Source: JACRPH01 sp041665465
GTDB taxonomy: Archaea; Nanobdellota; Nanobdellia; Woesearchaeales; GW2011-AR9
Direction: 5' to 3'
Length of the DNA: 64,000 bases
Assembly: GCA_041665465.1 (NCBI GenBank)
Contig: JBAYIU010000001.1
Span: 62,001-126,000, forward strand
A program made the position numbers and the translations under genes. Positions 25,077 to 33,071 of this stretch are shown piece by piece. A model generated the notes under the pieces. The model was not told where the DNA came from and did not search any database. It saw only the letters and a list, made by a program, of their open reading frames with translations. Each line of letters opens with the position of its first letter. Within the stretch, counting starts at the first letter, position 1.

Positions 25077-25478
25077 TTACTTCCTTAACATCTTCTTGAT
25101 TTCATTCAATTCTTCATGCAATACCCGAATCTCTCTTTCTGCTTTACGATTAACCATATAATCATAATGAGCATGAATTCTATCTCTTTCACTTTCTCGG
25201 TTCTGTGACATCAAAATTACTGGAGCTTGAAGTGCAGCTAAACAAGATAACCCCAAATTCAACAGAATGAAGGGGAAAGGATCAAACGGACCACTAATCA
25301 AGAACCAAGCATTCAAGAGAATCCAAACCAGTATGATCGTTAGAAATATCCCGATAAAGATCCAACTACCACCAAACTTAGCGATTCTATCAGCTGTCCT
25401 TTGTCCTAAGGTTAATCTTTGACGAAAAATAGGATGAGTACTTTCCTTATGAATCAAATCTTCATCTCTTTTCTGCAT
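25077..25478 (-). CDS. DUF1003-type membrane protein
   Basis: 133 aa. Two transmembrane helices (about 38-57 and 68-88) are preceded by RTADRIAKFGGSWIFIGIFL, which is typical of DUF1003, and followed by the conserved QNRESERDRIHAHYDYMVN helix and a C-terminal coiled coil (EIRVLHEELNEIKKML). The family is widespread in bacteria and archaea and of unknown function. Minus-strand TTTATATA box centred 25.5 bases before the ATG; leaderless. Confidence 0.85.
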   Translation of the reverse strand: MQKRDEDLIHKESTHPIFRQRLTLGQRTADRIAKFGGSWIFIGIFLTIILVWILLNAWFLISGPFDPFPFILLNLGLSCLAALQAPVILMSQNRESERDRIHAHYDYMVNRKAEREIRVLHEELNEIKKMLRK

Positions 25479-25565
25479 GGTATAAGTAAATTTTTAGGGT
25501 TTATATAACTTACTAGGAAGATCACCCTTAATTACACCACTTAACCCCCATAAAAGAGAGATACA

Positions 25566-25573
25566 TTTATAAG
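25566..25573 (+). promoter_or_regulatory. TATA box of the 25596-26851 operon
   Basis: TTTATAAG is centred 26.5 bases before the ATG of the 48-aa membrane protein. This supports that short gene as a real leaderless first cistron. Confidence 0.5.
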
Positions 25574-25595
25574 GAAAAATCTTATTCTAAGAGCT

Positions 25596-25742
25596 ATGGA
25601 TACCCTGCTACTATTGATTTTACTGATCATAGGTAATCTTAGTTTATATTGGATCTTGTTCGGAAAGAAAAGGTTTGAACAGAAATACATGCAAAAGAAT
25701 GAAGAGGAACCGTCCAATGTCGGAAAGACATCTAGTAATTGA
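25596..25742 (+). CDS. 48-aa single-helix membrane microprotein
   Basis: ATG at 25596-25598, stop TGA at 25740-25742. Residues 2-23 (DTLLLLILLIIGNLSLYWIL) form one transmembrane helix, then FGKKRFEQKYMQKNEEEPSN makes a charged tail. A TATA box sits at leaderless distance. The next gene starts 26 bases before this stop, and its Shine-Dalgarno (AAGAGGAA) lies inside this gene, so the two are coupled. Likely a small membrane subunit for its neighbours; unknown family. Confidence 0.6.
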   Translation: MDTLLLLILLIIGNLSLYWILFGKKRFEQKYMQKNEEEPSNVGKTSSN

Positions 25743-26229
25743 TCATTTAAAATTTAGTTATGAAGGACTGTTTAACGCCGGAGAATTATACAGTTTAATC
25801 TCTTCTTTCTTCTTTGAAAAAGGGTATGATTGGTATGAGAAAGTTAACGAAGAACAGATTACTCCCAATGGTAAACAGATTCATCTAATTCTTTCTCCGT
25901 GGAAAAACGTAAGTGATTATTACAAAATAAATATAGTTATAAAGCTTAATGTTACTGACTTAAAAGAAGTAGAAATAGAACAAGACGGACAAACTTTAAA
26001 GATGGGCCAAGGAGCGGTAAAAATAACCTTTGACGCTTACGTTTTTAGTGATCGTAAAGAGAAATGGAGCGGAAGCACCTTAAAATGGTTTTTCATGATT
26101 GTTGCAGAAAAGTATTTCTTCCGTAACCACTTAGAAAAATTTGAAACTTGGGTCAAGAGTGACGTAGAAGATCTTCAACATAAAATTAAGACTTATTTAA
26201 ACACTACCAAATATACTTACACTAGCTAA
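25717..26229 (+). CDS. Hypothetical protein, paralog of the next gene
   Basis: 170 aa from ATG 25717. I chose this start because AAGAGGAA lies 7 bases upstream; an earlier in-frame start would run through the microprotein. It aligns with the following protein across its length: LFNAGELYSLISSFFFEKGY / LFTAINQALEQHGY, LSPWKNVSDYYKINIVIK / LRPYKNVSNYVRLMIKIK, ITFDAYVFSD / ITFDAWSLTD. No signal peptide; probably a membrane-associated or DNA-free scaffold domain. Family unknown. Confidence 0.65.
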   Translation: MSERHLVIDHLKFSYEGLFNAGELYSLISSFFFEKGYDWYEKVNEEQITPNGKQIHLILSPWKNVSDYYKINIVIKLNVTDLKEVEIEQDGQTLKMGQGAVKITFDAYVFSDRKEKWSGSTLKWFFMIVAEKYFFRNHLEKFETWVKSDVEDLQHKIKTYLNTTKYTYTS

Positions 26230-26230
26230 A

Positions 26231-26851
26231 ATGAATACTGCCATCGACTCGGAACATTACCTGGAAAAAGCCCTAATTATCAATGGCAGAGAAATTAAAT
26301 ATAAAGGGATTTACCGAGCAGACGAATTATTTACTGCGATAAACCAAGCTTTAGAACAACACGGATACGAGAAAAGAGAAAAGAAGAGTGAAGAAACGGT
26401 AAGTGATAGTGGAAGAAGAACTTACGTTGAATTAAGACCTTACAAAAATGTTTCCAACTATGTACGCTTGATGATTAAGATTAAGATTATGTTAGATAAT
26501 ACCACTGAAACTGCAGAAGTTATCAATGGTGAAAAGAGGTTATACCAGAATGGGGATGTTATCATCACTTTTGACGCTTGGTCACTTACCGATTATGCCA
26601 ATCGATGGAGCATGAAACCATGGGCTTTCTTTATGAAAGGGATCATTCATAAGTTTGTGAAGAAGTTTCCGTTAGAATCAGGATTTACGGGAGAATTAGT
26701 AAAAGATACTGCCCATATTTACGCTAAAGTTAAATTCTTACTAAATTCTTACAAAGTAGAAACAGGCAAGCTAACTACTGAAGATGATATTAAGAAACAG
26801 GTAGAGATGCAGTTAATGAGCGAGTTAGATGATAACATCAAAGAGATGTAA
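26231..26851 (+). CDS. Hypothetical protein, paralog of the previous gene
   Basis: 206 aa starting one base after the upstream stop. It shares with the upstream paralog the core PYKNVSNYVRL...ITFDAW...WSMKPWAFFMKGI, plus an extra C-terminal helix (TTEDDIKKQVEMQLMSELDD). The duplicated domain mixes beta strands (IKIKIML) with two aromatic helices. The three-gene unit (microprotein plus two paralogs) looks like a small complex. No enzyme motif seen. Confidence 0.65.
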   Translation: MNTAIDSEHYLEKALIINGREIKYKGIYRADELFTAINQALEQHGYEKREKKSEETVSDSGRRTYVELRPYKNVSNYVRLMIKIKIMLDNTTETAEVINGEKRLYQNGDVIITFDAWSLTDYANRWSMKPWAFFMKGIIHKFVKKFPLESGFTGELVKDTAHIYAKVKFLLNSYKVETGKLTTEDDIKKQVEMQLMSELDDNIKEM

Positions 26852-26856
26852 AAAGT

Positions 26857-28137
26857 TTATTTTTCTACAAACACTAATCCTCTTAGATCAAAAGAAGTAG
26901 CTTTTTCAATCTTAACTCGTAACGCTTGGCCTAACTTAAATTGTCCTTCCACTAATACGGGTTTATACGCTTCATTTCTTCCGATCCATTGATTAGACTC
27001 TTTACCTTTCTCAGTAATAATAATGGTTCCTTCCCATCCAATCCAACGTTCATTCTGCATCCTGCCCATGTTATGATAAATATCAGTTAATATCCTAGAA
27101 CGATGTTTAACCACTTCTCCTGGCAATGGAACTAATTTGGCAGCAGGAGTCTTAGGTCGGGGCCAGAATCGAGAGATGTTGATCACATCCGGCATAACTT
27201 TACGAACCATATTTTGGGTTTCCCAATACTGTTCATCAGTTTCTCCAGGATAACCCACGATAATATCGGTAGCGATAGTCATATGCGGGAATAAGACCCT
27301 GATTTCTTCACCTAAACGACGAAACTCTTCTGCGCTATATTGGCGGTTCATCTTTTTAAGAATTTCAGTGCTTCCAGATTGTAAAGGGATATGAATAAAT
27401 TGGAAAATCTTAGGATTCTTATACGCGTCAAATAGTTCTCCTTTGAATTTTAAGAGGTGGTTAGGGTTCATCATCCCCACCCTGATCTTGAAATTCCCGA
27501 TAATTGTTACTAGTTCTTTTAACAATTTAGCCAGATTGGTATCAATATCAAAACCATAACACCCGGTATCTTGAGAAGTTAACCAGATTTCTTTCACTCC
27601 TTCTTTCACTGCTTGTTCTGCTTCTTTACGGATATCAGCAATAGGGTATGAACGTAGATTGCCTCGTGCAGCTTTAGTTTTACAGAAAGTACACGCTCCT
27701 AAACAGCCTCGAGAGATAGGAATGATAGAGACAAAAGGATTTCTTCTTACTCGAGGAAGATTTAATGGAGGAAGTTCAGTAGATTCAGTTATTCTAACCT
27801 TATTTTCATGTAAAGCTTCTTCTACCACTTCTACCACTTTATGGATCTGGTTAGTTCCGATGATAGAATACCCTTTAAGCTTTTCCGGGTCAGCTTGAGC
27901 AATACATCCGGCAATAATTACGATCTTATTAGGATACTTTTCTCTAATACTTTCTAGATGACGAAAGAATACTGTTTCGGTGGGCCCTTTAACAGTACAA
28001 GTGTTAAGAATAATTACATAAGCGTCTTCTTCTTTATCAACTAGATCAAACTTAGCTTGTTGAAGCAGCCCAGCCATCTGTTCTGAATCGGCAAAATTAT
28101 GAGCACAGCCAGTGGTATGAATGTACACGTTAGTCAT
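26857..28137 (-). CDS. tRNA t6A37 methylthiotransferase (archaeal/eukaryal e-MtaB, CDKAL1 type)
   Basis: 426 aa, a typical MiaB-family layout. The UPF0004 domain has cluster ligands C11 (HTTGCAHN), C47 (LNTCTVKGPTE) and C78 (IAGCIAQ). The radical SAM core SRGCLGACTFCKTKAARG has CxxxCxxC near 143-150, and the C-terminal TRAM domain starts near residue 365 (WIGWEGTIIITEKGK). NTCTVKGPTE and the KTKAARG segment are hallmarks of the archaeal-eukaryal branch, which converts t6A37 to ms2t6A37 in ANN-decoding tRNAs. It is expressed alone from a leaderless promoter (minus-strand TTTATAAA, 28160-28167). Confidence 0.93.
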   Translation of the reverse strand: MTNVYIHTTGCAHNFADSEQMAGLLQQAKFDLVDKEEDAYVIILNTCTVKGPTETVFFRHLESIREKYPNKIVIIAGCIAQADPEKLKGYSIIGTNQIHKVVEVVEEALHENKVRITESTELPPLNLPRVRRNPFVSIIPISRGCLGACTFCKTKAARGNLRSYPIADIRKEAEQAVKEGVKEIWLTSQDTGCYGFDIDTNLAKLLKELVTIIGNFKIRVGMMNPNHLLKFKGELFDAYKNPKIFQFIHIPLQSGSTEILKKMNRQYSAEEFRRLGEEIRVLFPHMTIATDIIVGYPGETDEQYWETQNMVRKVMPDVINISRFWPRPKTPAAKLVPLPGEVVKHRSRILTDIYHNMGRMQNERWIGWEGTIIITEKGKESNQWIGRNEAYKPVLVEGQFKLGQALRVKIEKATSFDLRGLVFVEK

Positions 28138-28258
28138 AGTGGTTTAGGGGTTAAAGAGGTTTATAAAAGTTGTGGAGATGTAGAAGTGGTTTTTGAGCAT
28201 AAGATTTATATCTTTTGAAGAAAAATAGCTTAAAGTTAGATGTTCTGGAGGGGTAAAT

Positions 28259-28663
28259 ATGCCAAAGAAAGTATTAATTGCAGGAGAACCTTGTTATGAA
28301 GGACTAGCAGAAGCTTTAAACAGCCCGGAGATGGAAGTTAAGTACGTCTCAACCATAGGAGAAGTTCTAACCGAAAGAGAGAAAGGACCGATAGATACTT
28401 ATGTTATTAATACTACCATCAATCCAAACGGATCAACCTTGGTTCATCCGGACTACCGAGATAGAAATTTGAACGCGCTTTACCGAGCATTACCTTTAGT
28501 TGAACTTCTGGGAAAAGATTCACCTCGTCCAAGAATTATCGTCACAGAGTTATACACCAGAGAAGATCTGACTATAAGGATGGAAGAGGTATATAAAAAA
28601 GCAGGAGCAGACATGTACCTCGCTGAAGTTCTTTTCGCAAAGACATTAAGAGAACTTATTTAA
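28259..28663 (+). CDS. Degenerate receiver-like small protein, 134 aa
   Basis: The order of strands and helices (KKVLIAGEP, IDTYVINTT, PRIIVTELYTREDL, AGADMYLAEVLFAKTLREL) resembles a response-regulator receiver, ending with the usual AGAD-x-YL turn. The N-terminal acidic pair and the Lys of a working receiver are not clear, so it is probably not phosphorylated. No kinase lies beside it. A strong GGAGGGGTAA Shine-Dalgarno puts it in the leadered class. Confidence 0.5.
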   Translation: MPKKVLIAGEPCYEGLAEALNSPEMEVKYVSTIGEVLTEREKGPIDTYVINTTINPNGSTLVHPDYRDRNLNALYRALPLVELLGKDSPRPRIIVTELYTREDLTIRMEEVYKKAGADMYLAEVLFAKTLRELI

Positions 28664-28721
28664 TTTTCTTTTATTCTTATTCCTCCTTAAACTTTATAAA
28701 CCGATAATTTATCCTTAAAGC

Positions 28722-29834
28722 ATGATCTGCTTTATTGCTCTAATCATCTTTGGCATCTTAGGCATCTTCTCTGCCAGTCATAGAAAGATTGCTAAAGAAG
28801 CTTTTGACTGTGTGTTCAGAAAAATAACCTTAAGGAAATGTCATACAGGATTAGATGTGAGATTGAAAAGTAATATCACTTCAAAATTCTTAGAAAAAAC
28901 CCCTCGTTTGGGTAAAATGATTTACACCCATTTTGAAATTCTTTCTTTTATGTTTACTATCCTAATGATTGGCAGTTTAGTTTGGAGCGGGATATCCGTT
29001 TACAATTATGTAGAGTATGGAAATTGTAACGGTCCCAGTGTAAAAGATCAGCAAGGATTATGTTTGTTTGACCCCACTAAAGAGAATGCTCAGATTACCA
29101 TTTGTGAAGATACGGGGTTAACTGTAGCCAACCCCACTTTAGAACCCACAGTGGATAAAGTCAATACTTCCTTGTTCCCCCATTATGTAGGTAAGGAAGT
29201 TAAAGATACTTTAGTATATGTGGGCTGTTATGCCTGTCCTAACACCAAAAAAGTTAATCCCATAATTAACCAATTAGTTACAGAAAATAAAGATACTCTT
29301 AACTTTGTCTTTGTTCATTTACCCTTACATCAAGAATATACTTACGTCAGCAAGATAGAAAATTGTTTATTTGAAACAAGTCCAACTGCATATTGGGACT
29401 TTCATAATGCTTTGATGCAGATGCCCATCGACCAGATAAAAATTAAAGAAAATGTGGTTGAAACCTTAACCCAAATTAAAGGGGTTAACTCTAACGATAT
29501 TTTCTCTTGTTCTGAGAGTGAACCGGCAGAAATCTTGTTCCAAGCACAGCTAAAAGAGATCAATAAGATGAACGTGGAAGGAACCCCCACCATCTTTATT
29601 AACCATCAAGTGTTTATCGGACCTAAACCATTAAGAGTGTATGAACGACAATTGTCAACCTCGACAGATTGGTTTGGGTTAGGATTGATAGGGGTAGGAG
29701 CTTTAATATTAATCATTATATTATATTTCATCATCTTTAAAAGAGAGAAGAGAACATCAAAAGAAGAGAAAGCACCCCCAGAAAAGGAGAAAGAGATCTC
29801 ATCTAAAGAAGAAGAGGAAGATAACCGTGCTTAA
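28722..29834 (+). CDS. Membrane-anchored DsbA/thioredoxin-like protein
   Basis: 370 aa. TM helices lie near 2-20, 69-92 and 312-338. Between the last two is a thioredoxin-fold domain with VGCYACPNTKKV (CxxC at about 168-171) and the cis-Pro loop VEGTPTIFIN (about 285), preceded by a Cys-containing linker. The C-terminal cytoplasmic tail is Lys/Glu-rich. The domain would face outside and could form or shuffle disulfides in surface proteins such as the Cys-containing giant proteins of this window; that link is inference. TTTATAAA centred 25.5 bases before the ATG. Overlaps the next gene by 8 bases. Confidence 0.8.
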   Translation: MICFIALIIFGILGIFSASHRKIAKEAFDCVFRKITLRKCHTGLDVRLKSNITSKFLEKTPRLGKMIYTHFEILSFMFTILMIGSLVWSGISVYNYVEYGNCNGPSVKDQQGLCLFDPTKENAQITICEDTGLTVANPTLEPTVDKVNTSLFPHYVGKEVKDTLVYVGCYACPNTKKVNPIINQLVTENKDTLNFVFVHLPLHQEYTYVSKIENCLFETSPTAYWDFHNALMQMPIDQIKIKENVVETLTQIKGVNSNDIFSCSESEPAEILFQAQLKEINKMNVEGTPTIFINHQVFIGPKPLRVYERQLSTSTDWFGLGLIGVGALILIIILYFIIFKREKRTSKEEKAPPEKEKEISSKEEEEDNRA

Positions 29835-31083
29835 CCTGTTCAAAAAAGAAGTAGACTTAAACTTGTTCAGAGAAGATTTCTTAGTATTACAACGGCAGAT
29901 TAAGAACAAGCCCATCATTTACTTTGATAATGCTTGTATGTCTCTCCGACCTAAGCAAGTAATTGAAAAGAGTAATGAATATTATTATAATTTCCCAGGA
30001 TGCGCTGGAAGAAGTAATCATATTATTGCTCAAGAGGTAGACAAAGCAGTAGAAGAAGCTAGAGAAACAATCGCTAAGTTTTTTCAAACAGATTCACCGA
30101 AAAGTGTCGTGTTCACTAAGAACTGTACTGAAGCAATTAATTTAGTAGCTCAGGGATTTCGCTTTCAGAAAGGAGATATAGTTCTTACCAGCGATAAAGA
30201 GCATAACTCTAATTTCGTCCCATGGTTAAAATTACAGAATTCTGGAATGATTAAACAGGACGATATAGAATCAAACCAAGAAGGAGAGTTTTCTATAGAG
30301 AATTTAAAACTTAAATTAAAAGAGTATCCAGGAAGAGTCAAACTGGTAAGTATAGTTTACACTTCAAATTTAGATGGAACTACTAATCCGGTAAAAGAAA
30401 TTATAGAATTAGCACATAAAGCCGGAGCTAAAGTGTTGTTAGACTGTGCTCAAGCGGCTCAACATCAAGAGATCAATATGAAAAAGTTAGGAGTAGACTT
30501 TATCACCGTCTCTTCACATAAATTGTGCGGACCTAATGGAGTAGGAGCGTTAATATCTACTCAAAGAAACTTAGAATTATTAGGACAGTTTATAGTGGGT
30601 GGAGAGACAGTTAAGGATTCAAATCTTAACGGCCAGTATACTCCGGAAGAAATCCCGGAAAGGTTTGAAGCAGGATTGCAGAACTATCCCGGGATTATCG
30701 GCTTTGCAGAAGGGTTAAGGTATTTAGAAAAAGTAGGAATAAAAAACATCCATAATCATCTGATTAAACTTAATGAACATGCCACGATAGGGTTATCTGC
30801 GATAGAAAAAGTAAGTATTCTCGGTCCGCAATTAGCTACCAAAAGAAATGGGATAATCTCTTTTGTGGTCGATGGAAAAAGGGTGCATGAAGTTTCTTTA
30901 TTGTTGAATAACCTACACAATATTATGGTCAGAAGCGGAGCACATTGTGTTCATTCTTGGTTCAATCAACATCAGGATTCTAAATTTAAAGACGGGACCG
31001 TAAGAGCTAGTTTTGGGTTTTATAACACTTTAGAAGAAGTAGATCTGTTTGTTAAAGCAGTTAAAGAGATTAGTGAATTGTAA
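29827..31083 (+). CDS. Class V aminotransferase, cysteine desulfurase (SufS-like)
   Basis: 418 aa. It has a PLP-lysine motif VSSHKLCGPNGVGAL (Lys near 231), DCAQAAQH for the ring-stacking region, and the persulfide-bearing Cys in VRSGAHCVHSWFN (near 373), as in SufS/CsdA-type enzymes. It would convert cysteine to alanine and supply sulfur for Fe-S clusters or thio-tRNA. The MiaB-like enzyme and endonuclease III nearby both need Fe-S clusters. GTG start overlapping the DsbA-like gene by 8 bases. No scaffold gene (SufB/IscU) is seen beside it. Confidence 0.87.
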   Translation: MLNLFKKEVDLNLFREDFLVLQRQIKNKPIIYFDNACMSLRPKQVIEKSNEYYYNFPGCAGRSNHIIAQEVDKAVEEARETIAKFFQTDSPKSVVFTKNCTEAINLVAQGFRFQKGDIVLTSDKEHNSNFVPWLKLQNSGMIKQDDIESNQEGEFSIENLKLKLKEYPGRVKLVSIVYTSNLDGTTNPVKEIIELAHKAGAKVLLDCAQAAQHQEINMKKLGVDFITVSSHKLCGPNGVGALISTQRNLELLGQFIVGGETVKDSNLNGQYTPEEIPERFEAGLQNYPGIIGFAEGLRYLEKVGIKNIHNHLIKLNEHATIGLSAIEKVSILGPQLATKRNGIISFVVDGKRVHEVSLLLNNLHNIMVRSGAHCVHSWFNQHQDSKFKDGTVRASFGFYNTLEEVDLFVKAVKEISEL

Positions 31084-31127
31084 TTTTTCGTGATAAGTTT
31101 TTAAAAAGCGACCCTCTGAGAGAGCGG

Positions 31128-32282
31128 ATGTCAGAACAAGACCTAGTTTATGCAACTTCTAGTTTCAAACAGTACTGTAAAGAGGCAGGAAGGCATCGTC
31201 TAATTACTAAAGAGGAATTTAATCAAGGCGCAGAAAGGATGTACTATGCGCATCAACAATTATTAGAGCTTTTACTTCAACAAGAAGACGGCAGAAGTTA
31301 TCTAAAACGAGACTTATCACACCGTCATAGACATGAGAAATATGCTGCCCATTCTACTCCACCAATCTCTTTGGGCGAGATCATTAGAAAGAGTAATACT
31401 CACACCCTCACTTCCGAATTGATGAGAGAAATCTTTGACCAAGGAAGTTGTTATTGGTTAAGAACTGCTGCGATGAGTTATTTAGGGGATCATCCTCAAG
31501 TAAATGGAACCTCTCGGCCTTTAGAAGTAACCCTAAATCACACTCTTAATGAGTATTATCACTTAGTAAATTCAAATTTACGTTTGGTGATTTCTATAGC
31601 TAAAACAAAATACCGTTCCCTCACTAAGAAGAATAAACCGTCTCTGATGAACCTGATCCAAGAAGGAAATATTGGATTGATGCGAGCGGTAGATAAGTTT
31701 GATTATCGTAGAGGTTTCACTATTGCTACTTATGCTACTTGGTGGATTCGCCAAGAGATTAATCGTAGTATTCCTCAAGATCAACTTATCCCTCTGACCG
31801 AAAAAGTACCTCGCGATCTTGAAACAATTCATAAAACCCAGGAAAGATTAGCAAATGAAGGTAAAGATCCTTATGATTATCAATTACTGGCAGCAGAAAC
31901 CGGAATTCCACCAAGAAGATTGAAAAGGATGCTGAATAATGAGAAAGCCTATTTAGCACCATTATCATTAGATTATGTTGCTGATTATGAAGATAAGAAA
32001 AATAGACCCCTTTCGGAAGATCTACTTAGTGAATTGCCCGACCCAGAAGAAGTAGAACTTAATTCCGATCTAAGAAGAGGGTTAGACTTAGCTATGGGCA
32101 ATCTTTCTGAAAGAGAAAAGAAAATCTTGATGATGAGGTTTGGATATTATGGAGGAGCACCAACCTTGGAAGAAGTAGGTCAAGAGTTTGACCTCACCAG
32201 AGAAAGGATTAGACAGATAGAGAAAAAGGCGCTGGAAAAGATGGGGATGAATAAAACCTTACAAAGGTTATGGGAACAATAG
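31128..32282 (+). CDS. Bacterial-type RNA polymerase sigma-70 factor
   Basis: 384 aa. Region 2 (about 149-215) has NLRLVISIAK, LIQEGNIGLMRAVDKFDYRR and TYATWWIRQEINRSI, nearly identical to bacterial primary sigmas, including both Trp used to melt the -10 element. Region 3 is about 225-275. Region 4 (316-375) has LSEREKKILMMRFGY and the HTH TLEEVGQEFDLTRERIRQIE. The N-terminal 145 residues contain a region 1.2-like start and an unusual His-rich insert (SHRHRHEKYAAH). In a genome otherwise using TATA promoters this is unexpected. Its own promoter is archaeal (TTTTTAAAAA centred 25.5 bases before the ATG), and an 11-bp inverted repeat follows the gene. It may recruit host or own polymerase, or be repurposed. 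Confidence 0.92.
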   Translation: MSEQDLVYATSSFKQYCKEAGRHRLITKEEFNQGAERMYYAHQQLLELLLQQEDGRSYLKRDLSHRHRHEKYAAHSTPPISLGEIIRKSNTHTLTSELMREIFDQGSCYWLRTAAMSYLGDHPQVNGTSRPLEVTLNHTLNEYYHLVNSNLRLVISIAKTKYRSLTKKNKPSLMNLIQEGNIGLMRAVDKFDYRRGFTIATYATWWIRQEINRSIPQDQLIPLTEKVPRDLETIHKTQERLANEGKDPYDYQLLAAETGIPPRRLKRMLNNEKAYLAPLSLDYVADYEDKKNRPLSEDLLSELPDPEEVELNSDLRRGLDLAMGNLSEREKKILMMRFGYYGGAPTLEEVGQEFDLTRERIRQIEKKALEKMGMNKTLQRLWEQ

Positions 32283-32334
32283 AAAATCCCAATCGCAGCA
32301 AGTGGGGAGGTATTCAATTACTCGGGATTTTCTA
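32280..32334 (+). repeat. 11-bp perfect inverted repeat at the end of the sigma gene
   Basis: TAGAAAATCCC (32280-32290, containing the stop codon) and GGGATTTTCTA (32324-32334) are perfect complements around a 33-base loop that contains GTGGGGAGG. It could form an mRNA 3' hairpin that terminates or stabilises the sigma transcript, or be an operator for the endonuclease gene 52 bases downstream. Confidence 0.6.
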
Positions 32335-32385
32335 ACCTCAAATGAGGAATAAATATTTATATCCTTCTTCCTTTTATTCCAGTTA

Positions 32386-33012
32386 ATGTCAGATTATAAA
32401 AGAGTATTCTCAATCTTAGAACGATCTCACCAGCTTACCATGTTAGAACAACTTTCGAGGTATACTCATTTCCAAAGATTGATCGCTACTGTGCTCAGTG
32501 CCAGAACTAAAGATATTACTGTGATTCCGATCGTTAAGGAATTATTTAAAATATATCCTGGAGCGAAAGAGTTAACTCATATTCCGATTAAAGAATTAGA
32601 ACATAGATTGTATCGAATCGGCTTCTATCGAGTTAAAGCCAGGAATATTAAGAAACTTAGTGCGATGATTCTTAAGGAGTTTCAAGGGAAGGTTCCTTCA
32701 ACTTTAGAAGAAATGATTACCCTTCCAGGCGTGGGCAGAAAAACAGCTAATTGTATGTTAAACTATTCTTTTAACAAACCGGCTATCGCCGTAGACGTGC
32801 ACGTGCATCGTATCTCTAACCGCTTAGGCTGGACGAAAACTAAAACCCCGGAAGAAACCGAACAAGAATTAATGAGAATACTGCCTAAAGAGCTTTGGAA
32901 CAAAGTTAACATGCTATTAGTAGATTATGGACAGAGAGTATGCCTACCATTAAGACCCAGATGTGGAGAATGTAAAGTAAGAAAGTATTGTGAGTATGGG
33001 AAGGAGCAGTAA
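32386..33012 (+). CDS. nth: Endonuclease III (DNA glycosylase/AP lyase)
   Basis: 208 aa. It has the HhH motif LPGVGRKTANCML with the catalytic Lys near 119, the Asp in AVDVHVHRISNRLGW, and a C-terminal [4Fe-4S] loop C186-x6-C193-x2-C196-x5-C202. This is the complete set for excision of oxidised pyrimidines with beta-elimination. Leaderless promoter TTTATATC centred 26.5 bases before the ATG. No operon partners. Confidence 0.95.
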   Translation: MSDYKRVFSILERSHQLTMLEQLSRYTHFQRLIATVLSARTKDITVIPIVKELFKIYPGAKELTHIPIKELEHRLYRIGFYRVKARNIKKLSAMILKEFQGKVPSTLEEMITLPGVGRKTANCMLNYSFNKPAIAVDVHVHRISNRLGWTKTKTPEETEQELMRILPKELWNKVNMLLVDYGQRVCLPLRPRCGECKVRKYCEYGKEQ

Positions 33013-33071
33013 TCCCCCGAGAGTAGTTATTTAAGTAACTTTTATATAAGGGGGGCTATTTTCATTAAATT

